Source: Lasioglossum baleicum (lineage: Eukaryota > Arthropoda > Insecta > Hymenoptera > Halictidae). From it: a stretch of 64,000 nucleotides of DNA. The notes below the pieces were generated by a model. That model searched no databases. It was not told the DNA's origin and was given only the letters and a program-made list of their open reading frames with translations. The translations under genes were made by a program, and so were the position numbers. Position 1 is the stretch's first letter; each line of letters starts with the position of its first letter. Below, piece by piece: positions 11,131 through 23,431 of this stretch. Location: assembly GCF_051020765.1 (NCBI RefSeq), contig NC_134944.1, positions 2,790,001-2,854,000 on the forward strand. The letters are read 5' to 3'.

Positions 11131-12699
11131 CGAAAGGAGATTCAACAAGAAACTATTTCTAATAGTTATAAGTTGAAAGGTGATACCGACATTTCTACAT
11201 TTCTTCTCTTTAAATTTCTAATATTCATTCATTTTCAGATATCCCGATAGAAATATTCTCGAGTAAGTTTCATTATTGAACTTTTTAATGAGACTACTTA
11301 CAGAAGAATTAAATAGCATATGGTAATAGCCGCAGTAGTATCAAACATAGTTCTAAACTCTAAACTGACCATATATGTATACGTATAGATTAGATTATAT
11401 TAGATTAGATTATATTAGATTAGATATAGATTAAATAATATTTAAACATACTGCGCTTATTTTTTAGATATAAGTGCAAACCTGTAGGTGCTCTTTCGTC
11501 TGGAACACTTTTTCGTATCACCTATAATTCTCGAGTAACGGAATTTCGTCGAGAAAACGTGGTTTTCAACGGTGGCACTGTGCTACGTCCCAGCAGCATC
11601 CTGCTGGTTAAGGAAAACTGCCTGGCACCTAGCTCAGTTGATGAACTTTCGAAAAGCTGCTTCGAGGTCGAACGTGCGGATTCGGTGGTCTGCCGGTAGC
11701 AATTGATTTATTGTAGGGCAGTAAAGCAGTAGGCTAAAAGGTCTCCGAAAGCATCGTCTCGGTAACCTACATCGTGAACAGAGAAATTGTTGTGGCGAGC
11801 CTCGATGGGGAGGCTTTTGCGTTGGATCTCTCATCTGTGAACGAAAAACACGGACAACGATGTCCTATCCTCGGGGAAGAGAGAGAGAGAACGCTATCTT
11901 CTGGTTCAAGGTATTCCCCGAGTTGCTCTAGCTAGCTCCTCTAGCTTTCTCACTCTTTTCATCTGTCGCTGCGAGACTCGCCCGGTTAACGACACCCCTC
12001 TTTCTCTACGAGACGACGGAAGCTGACCTGGAGGATTCGTAAATCACAGTAGAAAGGCGAATACGAAAAATTCGGTAGTCGATCTAGCAACCTCGAGAAA
12101 GTCGGGTGCCATAGAGAACAAGCGTCGGAGAAACTGAGGGATAATAGAAAAAATAGCCAGCCCGTGAAGTATCCGGATTACTCGGTCGTCAGCGAGCGAA
12201 AATTCCGGTAGCAGACCGCGATTAGTCACGAATCCGCTCCGGGAAAACGTCCACAGGGTGAAACTCGATTTTACTCGCCCCCATTCTTGCCCAGGTTCCC
12301 ATCTTATGGTGAAACCAGGCGGGGTGTGCTCCTGATTGAGATTTCTCGGACGATTATCCCTTCGCGACGTCCCTGCACCTCGGGAGATTGATATAATTGA
12401 TCCAACGGAAATACTTTCAACCGATTTGAATAGCGGAATTAATTTACAAGATTATAGCAGTGTGTTACAGATTCCAGAACGAAGCGGAACGAAACGAAAG
12501 AATGACAGGATCTCCGGACCAAAGGACTGGATAAATCGTTTGAAACTCTGAAAGGGGTTACGAACTAATCCCACGATTTTTCAGATGCTACGGTTAATAT
12601 AGTTTTCACTAGGAATTCGTCAATGTCTCGCGTTCGAATAACGTCCACTCTTTGTGCGGTTTGACAAAGGCGATTTTCTGTGCCTGAGAAAATTCTTCG
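11131..12699. other. 3' flank of the kinase-like gene and intergenic DNA
   Basis: No second gene is supported. No canonical AATAAA was found in the first few hundred bases after the stop, so the 3' end of the kinase transcript is not placed. An imperfect short tandem repeat of TTAGATTA / TATATTAGA units spans about 11388-11435, and a short GA run lies near 11880-11890. Confidence 0.5.
11388..11435. repeat. Imperfect microsatellite of ATTAGATT units
   Basis: Successive tagattagattatat units are visible by eye over about 48 bases. It lies about 260 bp after the kinase-like stop codon. Confidence 0.75.
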
Positions 12700-12890
12700 A
12701 GAATTTTATTTGAAACTGTGAACGAATGTCTTCATCAATTTATACAAATACATTACGTTCAGACTAAAATAGGAATAAACTTTGGGAGATCCCACGACCA
12801 CGCGAAGCCTCTAGAATTGTATTTTAAACTGTGGACATCAATTTACAAATTATATTACGTTCAGACTAAAATAGGAACAAACAAATTTGT
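12700..12890. repeat. Two-copy local tandem duplication, period ~102 bp
   Basis: The block attacgttcagactaaaat occurs at 12752 and 12854. Flanking homology includes tttgaaactgtg versus tttaaactgtgg and tcatcaatttatacaaat versus acatcaatttacaaatta. The block gagatcccacgaccac at 12785 also recurs at 12983, so the local duplication history is more complex than one step. Confidence 0.7.
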
Positions 12891-15453
12891 GCGAGATATA
12901 GTTGATACGGGGTAAATTGATCTGTCTGGAATCGATTAGGGAGATTCAGCTCCATATAGCGTTCGGTTGGAATCTTGGCCGAGAGATCCCACGACCACCC
13001 GAACAAGGCCCGCATCTTGACATCCGCCGGTACACCATTTAGCAATAATTTACTCGAGGTCGCCACGGAATACCATCGAAAAATTGAGAACGGCGTGCGT
13101 GGTGTCGTTGACACCGAAATCGGGCTACAGATCCCACGGGTATATTGTTGTCCAATGACACGTTTGTATTTACACGTCGCGCGCCAAAATTGCATGTCCC
13201 GTCCCGGTGTAAATACGCCCGTATGCACCGCGAGCCCGGAGAATAATATTGATAAGTGGTTCCTCTTTTCTTCTTGCAAGCCGTCTTCGTTTATGCAACA
13301 CAATTCTCGATTGAATTCGATTCGAGATACGCCGCACGGAACAGGTTCACGAATTTCAATGAAACGATCGGGGACCACTCAGAAACGCTTCTGTCCAAAA
13401 GATTCAGTCCAAAAAGGCATTAGAACGATCAAATTGCGAATGATTTACACGAATAATTGATTTTGATTAAACATTTGCTACATAGAAGTTAGAATTGTGG
13501 AATAATTTTTACTGGAAATTAGAATTGGAGGAATTGTGGATTTTAACTTTTTTGAGAAGTTAAAACCATTGGTTTGCTACACAACGTGAAAAAATGTTTA
13601 AAGAATTGCAGAGAAAATACTAAAAGTTATATTTAAAAAAAAAATTCTTTTCACAATTATTTAAACCAATTGTTGTAACTTCTAACAATAGTTCAAATCG
13701 CATAGTCCAATATTTAAAAAGTTATCGTTGTTTTTTAGAGCTTCCGAATATTAACGGGAGTCGCTGTGAATATTTGCAGAACAGACGATTAAACAAAGAT
13801 AGCATTTGTCAAATGTTTGCAATGGATACGGGAACATCTGTTCGAGCAGATTTAAATGGACCGGTTCGAGGTCTGGGTTTTTCGCAGGCGAGAAGCTTAG
13901 CATTTCGTAAAAATTAAGAAAAATTTATGGGGGTAATACGGAAGCACAAGGAACGGCCGTAAACCGTGGTACGTAGAAACGAATATTTAGGGTGCACTGA
14001 GAATGCCGCGGTTCTACGATGTTTTGGACATTTGCGGCCGCAGTAGCATTGAAAGTCAACCGAATATTTCTCGACCGTGCTGTACATAAATCATGGTATA
14101 CGGATTTATGGGTCAATTCCGTGTGGCCGGAAGGTAAAGTTGCCCATTCGGAGAGCTTTCTCCTTGGTCGGTGGCTCTTTCACAGCGTCTTTGACCAGTT
14201 TTCACGAGGACCTTGCACAAATTGCTCGCCAGTGTAGTTACGACACTATCCTTTCTCCCCAGCGGACAGATTTTTGCCGGAAAATATGGCCTGGTCACCA
14301 AATGCGGTTCCGATTCACTTCCAGCACCCAAAAACATTTTTTTATGTCATGTAACGCGGGCACATCACTTTTGCCGACTATCGGAGGAATTCTAATCGGA
14401 AACTGTATTGTCAATAAATTTTTCTAGCATAGAATATGATGAATTTTACGACGATTTTTATCATTCACAATTATTGTATCTATCAAATGCAATACATTAA
14501 TATACGAACGTAACGCGATGCAGAATTGAATAAAATTTGTCCACAATTCATTTTGCACGTACAATCGGAAAATCGTTTATAAAAACGACACGATAAATAT
14601 TCAATAAAAATTCATCGAAAAATTAAGGTCTAAATTTACACGCGAATAATCGTCTAATTTATTTTAATTCGCAACGATGCGTATTACACTTTTAACAAAA
14701 AAAAAAGCATGAATTGAATAGAAACGACGAAATCTCTCTATAATTTTCGTTCGAAAAATACATTTCTATTTCGGCGAATAATACCTGAATAAAATAAATA
14801 CGTATGCGTGTCGAATCGAAATGCAGAGATATCGTTTTTCTCCCGGTGAAAATAAAAATAATGAAGACAATTATAAACAATGGTCGACGTGTGCGTAGTC
14901 GATTTTTTGCCACCGCGAGCTGTTTCAACGGTGTGTAGAAACGAGCGGGCGTAACGTGATTTCTGTGTTCGGACGTGATTTTTCTATGAAAGGCAGAAGC
15001 CAAATGCGATTATGATCGCTAGGGACATGAACAAGGGTGAGCGAATTATAACAAAACGAGAGCGCTGTTATAGTACTCGCGTCGCGCGACACGTGGCGAA
15101 TCGCGTTCTGATATTGTATCACTGTCTGCCACGTGACCATCACTTTATAAGTATACATATACACCGTATCACGCTCGGTTGGTGGTACATATCGAGGAAC
15201 GGCTTTGAATCAAACATGACCCACGAGTATCACGGAACCCGAAACTTCGATCCAACGAGCCTTAAACAAATCTCTTCGTCTCAATTTTCAATTATTTTCT
15301 ATTCAAACTTTCTTGGATCTTTCCTGCGCTTTGATACTATAATAATATACTCTACTTCAGCCTCACGGCTAGAAAACTCGATTTGGTTTACATAAACCTA
15401 ACCAATACAATTATATCTTAACCTTTCATTCATCCATTCGCTCACTCGCCGCT
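12891..15453. other. Intergenic DNA, no gene recognised
   Basis: Open frames of 161 and 170 codons overlap on opposite strands at 12866-13460 without family motifs and are judged to be chance. About 13540-13630 belongs to a diverged dispersed repeat also seen near 8955 and 51890. Confidence 0.5.
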
Positions 15454-15561
15454 AGACCGTGGATCTTTATGCATTTATGGCTTCTGAAACTGTTCAAAAA
15501 ATTATTTCAATTATTTAAAATTCGTTTACAAAAATTGAAAATTGCATAAACATCCGCAGTA
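15454..15561. mobile_element. MITE of the AGACTGCGGAT family, copy 2 (~108 bp)
   Basis: The left end is agaccgtggatctttatgc, preceded by T. The right end is gcataaacatccgcagta, which is the reverse complement of an actgcggatgtttatgc terminus. It has the same inverted ends as the copies at 6377 and 63346 but a shorter, AT-rich interior. The left interior (atttatggcttctga, then gttcaaaaaa) matches the left part of the long copy at 49319. Confidence 0.72.
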
Positions 15562-18500
15562 TGTATACTCATAACTCTTCTTTTTCTTACATACAAAGTA
15601 TTTCCACATATTCGAATGTATAGAGGCAATTTCCATTGTCCGTTTTGTTCTTGTTAAGTATTTGGTCAGTCGTCGGTCCAAAGTACGTCCAGCAAAGTGT
15701 CTATGTGTGGGTGGGTCGAAAGGATGCACCATTTGGTCCTTAAATAACCGAGAAAAGTGGATCAACATGTTGAAATTGTGAAAACAGGCGAGTCACAGTG
15801 CCGACGTCGTACGTGTCTGTTAGGGGTGTCAATTTGTCCACTGGAAGTGTAGTTTGTCCCTGTTTGTTTCCAGGAGAGCTTTATTTGCAGCACACAAGGA
15901 CCACGAACGACAGCGGCAGTTCAAGGGGGTGGTGTGACGGGGTGTGAGGGGGGACAGGCGGGGGTTACTACAGGGAGGGGTTTGCAGGGGTGGGCAAGAG
16001 GGTGAAGCCCATAGAGGACTGTGGAAAAGTGGACGCTTCGCGTTATAACGACGTCCTGATGCCAGCTTCTTGTTTCAGGACGGAGAAAAAAGATCGGTAA
16101 CGAGGCGAGACTACGACAGAAACAGCTGTTTCACAAAAGCGCCGATCCGGGGAAACCGGGTCGCTCGGACGACTTCGTTTTTTCGGGAAAATACTGGTCC
16201 GAACTTCGTTTTTTAATGTTCCAATAAGCGTCAACTTCGAACGTTGCACATTTACATTTTGCTCCGTCAACTGTTTTTCGAAGAAGTAGTTGTTTGCTCG
16301 CTTTCCAACAATTTCCTAAAAATATGGTGGCAGTTTAAAGAACATTCGACCAGCTGATTCGCCTTTTATTTCTTCGAGAGGCCATTATAAGAGTCTCAAT
16401 ATTTTCCATGAATCGAGACTCGACGAGATTAGCCCACAGAAATCAGTATTCGCGTATTCAGCATCGGTGGTAGTTATCACCGAGGATAATGTGTACGCGT
16501 GACCGCAATTGCCCTTCGCAATGGTTAATTTCATTGTCGTTGAACAATGCTCGAGGATGACGAATAGTAATCATACGTGGATGAAGTTGTAACCAAAGTT
16601 GCTTTCGAAGCCGCAGGGACAAATCATTCGATGAAAGAGAGGGGCCGGAGAATTGTAGGAGAGGAGTACATATAGAAAAGCCTATGGGGGAGAACGGTAC
16701 GTAGCAGAGCTGCGACGGGGTAGTAGTTGCCACTACGATGGCAGGGGAATTATGTGCGTTTGACGCACGTGCGTCTGTTGCGCGCCGTATCGAGTGCAAA
16801 CGGGGCACGAAAACCCTAACAACAAGGGTGAGAACATGCCGCACAGACAAAATGTGACATCCGGATCGGTCAATTCCCAAGGTTTCCGAGAGAGCATCGG
16901 ATACCCCCACTACCCCCATGCTCGGCCTTCGACATCCTTGTCTGACGGGAAATTGATTTTTCTTCCGCAATCCTGTAACAATTCTCCAATCTCCAAAAAG
17001 TGTCGCTCAACTGTACGTGAAGAATGGGGCTTAATTCTCCAAATATTTTAGGGTGATTTTAATGATTTTTGGATCTGTCGTAAAACTTAACATTTTCAAC
17101 AACTTTTTCCTTCCAATAAAATTCGAACGATTCGAACCGTTGCGCCGAGAGCATTCAAAAATTTATTGACAGCAAATACGATCGATAGAAGAAACATATT
17201 TACTTTTTCCTTCGCTTGCAAAAACTTGGATCTTGAATCAATTGTTCATTGAATACACGAAGTTCATTATTTTTAAAAAATATTTCATTGTTATTTCTCC
17301 GAAACGGGTAGACTTTTTAAAAAATTTTTTTCTGAATAATGCATTGTCATCCAGTTCTGAGCTATGTAACAAATCCCAAGTCTCTAGCTCATCAGGAAGT
17401 TGGTTTAAAATCAATTGCAAAATTTGCCACCGAACAAACAAACAAACAAGAAAGCGAGCTAATAAAAACGTGGTAGAAAATAGTCTGAAATGCGTATACG
17501 ATTCTTAATATTTTAATTACAATAATTACCGTTCAGCTTGTCCGAGGATAAAGTGCTCTTGTAACCCAAATGTAACAAAAATTTTATGCAATAAACTCGG
17601 AAAGTAAAACTGACTGTGACGAGCATGCAGTGGGGAAACTTGTTTAAAATGTTGATTTCTACGACATATCCAAAAATCATGAAAATCGATGAGGGCGTCG
17701 CACACGGAAAGGTTGACCTATTTTAGGCTGGACAGAGAAAAATAATTACGTGAGACTAATGAAAGATGATGAAGGGTAGAGGAGCGAATGACGAAGCAAA
17801 TGACGGAGCAAATGGCAAAGACGGGTAGCAGATTCATAAGGTCCTCCATAGACGGTTACCATGGCGTTGTTTTCGTCGTGGAAAGGACAGGACAGAGAGT
17901 TTCACCGCGATTGCTGTAACAGCATCGCCGTGACGAGAGACGCGCGTATCGGTAATGTAACCAATCATCGGGGACGAGTCTGTCTGGTTTTAAAGCTTGG
18001 TAGCGTCGGTGTTGGGTCGTGTACCCTCGGCGCGAGGTTATACTCGGCGCGAGTTGGTTTAGGTTCGGGCTCCCCGTAACGAGGAGTTTAATGACATCGT
18101 CGACGTCCACGTCGGACACGTGAATGTCAGGGGAAAGTTTCTCTCTCTTCTCTATTTTGATGTATCTGTGTCCATCGACGTACAAAATTTACCTTCGCCG
18201 ACGTGTTACCGTGCGTTCATTTTCGGAACACTCATTGCACTCTGTCTCGCTCTTACGTTCGTACATTTACATACAGATTGTTATTTTTTTTTTGTTGCAG
18301 CCTCCGGCGAAGGAACGACGCGAAAAATATCATTATAGCAGCCGCCGGAATTTTAGAGTAATGGCGAGAGTTTTTCTAATTTTTTCACACAATTTTCACC
18401 AATATTCGGCTCGCCTGTTGTTTTTCTTTCGCGTCTCTATTGTCTAGTGTTGCGTCCATCGATCTATCGCGCGCATTTATTTGCGACTGTTTTTTATATG

Positions 18501-20199
18501 TTTCGATGAGGAAACAAGTAAAAGATTTTTCAATATTTTTTTATTTTGGTATTCGATCGTCGATTATTTTTAAACAAATTTTCTATACTAATTATGCTCG
18601 TTCACTGGACGGATCAGCGTAGATGGACTAGTCCCTAGTTCGAAAGGGATCGAAGCACGACCCGGAGATTTTTTAAGGGTAACTGCAGTTTCCCCGTAGC
18701 TGCAAATTGGTTAGAGATACACGCAACGACATTGGTGTAGAGAAAGGGGCACGTGGCCGACGTAACAATATTCCGGTCCCCCGCGGTTAAAACAGTAAAA
18801 AGATGGACGAGAGACACGCGGCTCTTACGCCAGTTAAAATAGGCACACGAGCCAAGTGACACGAGTAGAGGATGCGAACCAATGGTGCGTGCTTGTCCTA
18901 GTCGTTAACGTTCGCGAGTACCCCCTTATTTTTATATTAAAATCACCTTCCCTCTCTCTTTGCACAGCTTTCTTTATCACGGCCCTGACAAAACTGCGAC
19001 ACTTCCACTATAATTAACTCTTTCTCAATGTTAATAAACTTACTGCAATTTGAATTCAATGTGGCATTGGGAATTGCGGTGTTGATAACTTTCGGACGCG
19101 CTGCTGTCACACGTGCGCAATAATTAACTGGTAACTCTATATCCTCGGTATTAAAAATCCTATACATTTTCTCGAATCGCTTTTACGACTGTACGCCCAC
19201 CCACGTTTTAATGTTCGAGACAGTTTAATGGGAGTTTGAAAGGTCAATTTTCACAACATTCTTGACTGGACAGAAGCGTGAAACGAGCATTTATTTCAGC
19301 TGGTCGTGACCCTTCTCGAAAGACTTAGTGGGAGTGATGTTTAACGAGCCTTAAATTAAAACGGAGTAACAACTCTATCAGATGGGAGGATGTATAAATA
19401 ATTTTTTAAATACTCTGTGTATATTTTTCCTCGAAATCCAGAAAACCCGAACGGAATAGCACACAATGTCTTAATCTTCGTGCGTTTACGACGTGTTTTC
19501 CGTGACTCTCTTGGTTATTTACGAGCTATTTTAAGCGCTCTTCTAGTCCCAATAAATCAACGTCGTTCCAGTTATTTCCAGGCTGGCAGGGAATCGATCG
19601 TAAAATTTGATCCGAGATTCGAAAACGACGGACATGCTCGCGGAAGCCCTGAACATTCAATGCGTGTCACGAAATTCGATTTTATAGTTTCTCACGCGTA
19701 ATCCTGCTGCTGGCCGAACTGGAAAAATGTTCTTCGTCGAAGTCACGAAAAATCTATCAATAATCAATGCTGCCACACCTTCAATTTCATCAATTTTTCA
19801 TTAAAACTCAAGACCTTCCATTAAAAAAATCGTCAAACTCGCTCATTTCCGTGGCGCGCACCCGCAGCTCGCACTTACGGTCGCCGTCGCGTCCCGCGAA
19901 ATAAAAATGGAGCAGCACCGGAGGCGCGCAAATTAGTCGAAAGTTAAACGAGCGACAAAGTGCGGGTTTGAACCGGGTGAAAAAAAAATATAATAAAAAA
20001 AAAAGGTCGAACCCGTAGCCCTCCCGTAAGTCCGCAAAGTCACGTACGATCGGCTCGCCGAAAATGATATTCACTTTATATTCAGCGGTGTTGGGGAAGA
20101 AACGGTTTTGCTCAAAGGCTCGTTAGTGGCGGGTCGGCCCGATGAGGATTGTTGTCGGACCGGGGGCAGGTGAAAAAAAGTCCCATCCACACCGTAAAA
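15562..20199. other. Intergenic DNA, no gene recognised
   Basis: No gene is supported. A G-rich stretch (15920-16005) and an 18-base string near 16187-16204 shared with about 1799 were noticed. Overlapping 60-170-codon open frames in both orientations at 16458-17051 and 17856-18450 carry no recognisable motif. The stretch 17270-17340 is AT-rich and low in complexity. Confidence 0.5.
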
Positions 20200-20249
20200 G
20201 TCCGTTTGTTACAGATCGCTCAAAGTCCGTTTGTTACAGATCGCTCAAA
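20200..20249. repeat. Perfect 25-bp tandem duplication
   Basis: The unit gtccgtttgttacagatcgc plus tcaaa occurs twice back to back, starting at 20200 and 20225, with no mismatch visible. The perfect identity suggests a recent slippage or duplication event. Confidence 0.88.
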
Positions 20250-20335
20250 GCCCCCGAACAGATTTGCGTTGCCCGCGTATAATAATGGGGCGTGCGCGCA
20301 CGTCCATTCTTGTCCATTCTTCGTTCTCCCACTCT

Positions 20336-20353
20336 GTTCTCTCTCTCTCTCTC
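20336..20353. repeat. (CT)n microsatellite
   Basis: Uninterrupted CT repeats of about 18 bases, followed by an interrupted ctcgctctcg stretch. Confidence 0.85.
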
Positions 20354-20622
20354 GCTCTCGTCGTGTTCCCCTATTTCGCTTCTTTTAAGAAGCGTGCCCG
20401 AAATCGTGGACGGAAAACGCAAAGGATCACACCCCGAGTTTTTAACACCGCCACCAATGACGTCTTAATAAACGGCACCAGGTGATGCGCTTTTCCGGCC
20501 GCTTTCAAACGAATCCCACAATGCTTGGTCTCCCGGGTATTACTTTCACGTTAGAGTGACCATTCAGACCGATTCTGTCCGGCGAGGTTCGGTTTTCAAG
20601 GTGTACGGCACTGCTTGAATAT

Positions 20623-20757
20623 TAGGTCGTTCGGGAAGTAATCTCGTTTTTCGTGTAGAAGTGGCTTCAATTTGTTTTATTTATTTCAGATTTACATGTT
20701 CAATTTTTGTAGAATTTGCCTGCAAAAATTGAACATTGCATAAATATTCGCAATCTA
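20623..20757. mobile_element. Mariner-type end with an adjacent AGACTGCGGAT-family right end
   Basis: At 20623 the sequence ttaggtcgttcgggaagt, preceded by TA, looks like a mariner terminal repeat and matches ttgggtcgttcggaaagt at about 62255. It is followed at about 20735-20757 by tgcataaatattcgcaatct, a diverged right-hand terminus of the AGACTGCGGAT family. No open frame is present; this is a mosaic of decayed ends. Confidence 0.55.
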
Positions 20758-20759
20758 GT

Positions 20760-23087
20760 TGTTGTAAACTCTAGCTAGTGGAAAGGTGTAAGGAGTGGGG
20801 ACTTTGAAATTAAACATCTAGGATCGCAGCAGCGTTCGTTAGGGCAATGACCTAATAAACGGTGTTGCGAGGGAGACAAAGGAATTGGATAACGGATTTG
20901 ACATAAGGAAAACAGGATGCGATGGCCCATGAGACAATAATTACCGATTCGAAAAACTTTCAATACGGCGAGGTTTATCTAGTCGGTCGATCACCTCGCA
21001 GGTTGTGGTCGAACTCGCACAGCTGATATCGGTGGCGAGGCAAAAACTCTCGAGCGCGGTATAGTTCTCATGTCTCACGGGTGTCGCATGTGAGAAACGT
21101 AAATACAGAATTTAAACGGCTCGGAATCGTCTTGCAGTTCTTGTGAAAAACCTTATTTGAAATTGTAATATTTTAAATCAAGGTGTTTTCTGTAAAATCA
21201 AAGTATACATTTCCATCAGCTTTTTTATTAAAGAGCAAACAGAGGAGCAGCATTGTTTCCCTTGTTGGAACAATTATCGTGAAATTGTACGTATCACCCG
21301 CCTCGCCGGTAAGGGTCGAATCGTGTAAGGGCTGAAATCGAATTTGTAGGAGTGAAAATACGACTATACGGGGGAGGGGAAGTTAGGTATTTAGATGGTG
21401 GATTCACGTGGCGAGGCATCTGTCGGACAACTTAACAACTACCCTCCCTTTGTCAGCACTCTCTCCTTTGCATCCCCTTTTTATATTGTAGCACTGCAGG
21501 GTGATACACGCTTGAGACGCCCCGCGGCTCTTTCTTTACCTTTTTCCCTTTTTAGTTTTTTTTTACTCTCCTTCCGCCGACAAATAAGGGCTACTGCATT
21601 GGTATACATATTATTATGCTCCTAACGAGTCGTGTACACTACAGCTCGCAATCGTGCAGCGCACAGAATCTTTTTTATAGCAAATATTTTAATTAAAATG
21701 TACATTCAGTGACAGGACAAAAGTTTTTAATTTGTAGTTGTTTTAATAATTTTTTATTTGATTTATAAAGTGTGTGTGATCGAACGTTGGGTTGCTGGTC
21801 GGAATAGTTTGAAAATTGTGCGATAGAATTTTGTGTATATAGGCCGAGTCAGCGAAAAGGGAATTTTTTAAATTGAATCCCAGGTTGTTCGTCGTCGTCG
21901 TCGTCGATGTCGGCTGGGGACGATTTCAATGTATCTGTGAGATTCAGTGTCGCCACAGGATTTCACCGGGTAGTCTATTTAGCGCTTGTTAGCACCGACA
22001 ATACGCTGCAGCTGATCCCCTTAACGAGACCGATGCTTACATTATGCGACGAGGGTGTAAGCTCACCACGTGGTCTCACTCCTCGACGAGAAATGCGAGC
22101 ACGCGACACTGACGTCCACTAAATCGTTACTTCTCATCGGGAGCTTCCTCGAAACTGCGATTCAGAAGCTGTTCCTCTTAAGAATGCTTCTTTCACAGCT
22201 GGAAACTCTGTTTCATCCTTCCGCTTCACGCCTGCGACGCTCCTTAAATTATTATTAAAAATAGAAGGCAGCAGGCTGCCCACAATAGTGTAATTATAGG
22301 TTTTAGAAAACACTGTCTAGAAAGCAACGATTCAGAACCAGTCACTTTCGAGCCAGTCTATTAAAATTGATTTTAGCGCAGCCAATTAAACGAAAATAAA
22401 TACGTAAACGAAAAGATCGAGTCTCGTTGGAGCGGACTTGTGTAAACTAATTAGTTTGCGCGGAGAAGCTGGAGTATTTATATCGAAATCACGTGTGCTC
22501 GCAGAAGCAACTCCAACATTCCTGCATGGTCTTCTTGGTTTTTCTTTCTTGTCTCTTATTTGATACTTTTCGTATGAGCGTCTACAAACTTGTGGTTCTG
22601 TGGCGATTTCTAATATTTTTAATTAACACGTGTAATAGTAGTTTAGAGGCTCTCACGACCCAAAATAGCGACGAACGAGTTAGAAGAAATGTGTTACAAG
22701 AGCGTCGCGAGGCGCTAATAATAGTAAGAGAGGAATTAGTTGGAAGAGTTAGTAAACGTCGAACAGGGAAAGTGTACCCGAACGGTTCTCTCGGAAGGAT
22801 TAGCCTCTTCGGTGTATAATCGGCCTCTGGCAGCAAGACCATTCGTAAAAACTGCTGTCGAACCATGCGTCTCGTTTTCCACGCAAGGTGGAAAATGTCG
22901 TCCCAGTTACGGCTTGCTCGTAGATCTAAGGGATTTGTCGACGTTCCGACGAAACGTGAAACACATTTCAGGGAGGGTTGATTATATATCGGTTCCGGTT
23001 CAGTTTACTTTCAACAAGGAGCTCAACGGAGACAAATTAGTCCTCCGTATTTACCACGAATTGGCTGCTATCGGTTTCACAAAATAT
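20760..23087. other. Intergenic DNA, no gene recognised
   Basis: No gene is supported. A short (GTC)n run lies at about 21890-21907. Open frames are short and overlap on both strands. Confidence 0.5.
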
Positions 23088-23431
23088 TAAAATCAACACA
23101 CAATGATGTTCGATTAAAAAATTACCAGTTGATCCAATGCAGAAATTATGCAAGCTTCGGTAAATTCAGAGCAGAAATCTCTTTCCGTAGAGATGATTGA
23201 TCATCGAGCGATCCATAGAAGAAGGGCCATCGGTTTCAGATGTGCAAATTTTCAGAAAAAATTAAAATCGACACACAAGGACGTTCGATTAAAAATTACC
23301 AATTGATCGAATGCAGAAATTATGCAAGGCTCAGCAAAATCAGAGCGGAAACGAATAAACAGATTCCTCGAGTCTCTTTCCGCAGAGATGATGGATCATC
23401 GAGTGATCCATAGAAGAAGGGCCTCCACGGA
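23088..23431. repeat. Two-copy tandem duplication, ~175-bp period
   Basis: Copy 1 (about 23088-23231) and copy 2 (about 23262-23431) share, in the same order, gttcgattaaaaa, ttaccaattgatc-like, atgcagaaattatgcaag, ctctttccg(c/t)agagatga and gatccatagaagaagggcc. Copy 2 carries about 25 extra bases (aaacgaataaacagattc region). Substitutions are scattered, so the duplication is not recent. Confidence 0.85.

Noticed and set aside
12866..13460. Mirror pair of 170- and 161-codon frames on opposite strands
   Set aside because: Opposite-strand pairs of this sort follow from stop-codon avoidance in one strand; neither has a recognisable motif and part overlaps a local duplication.
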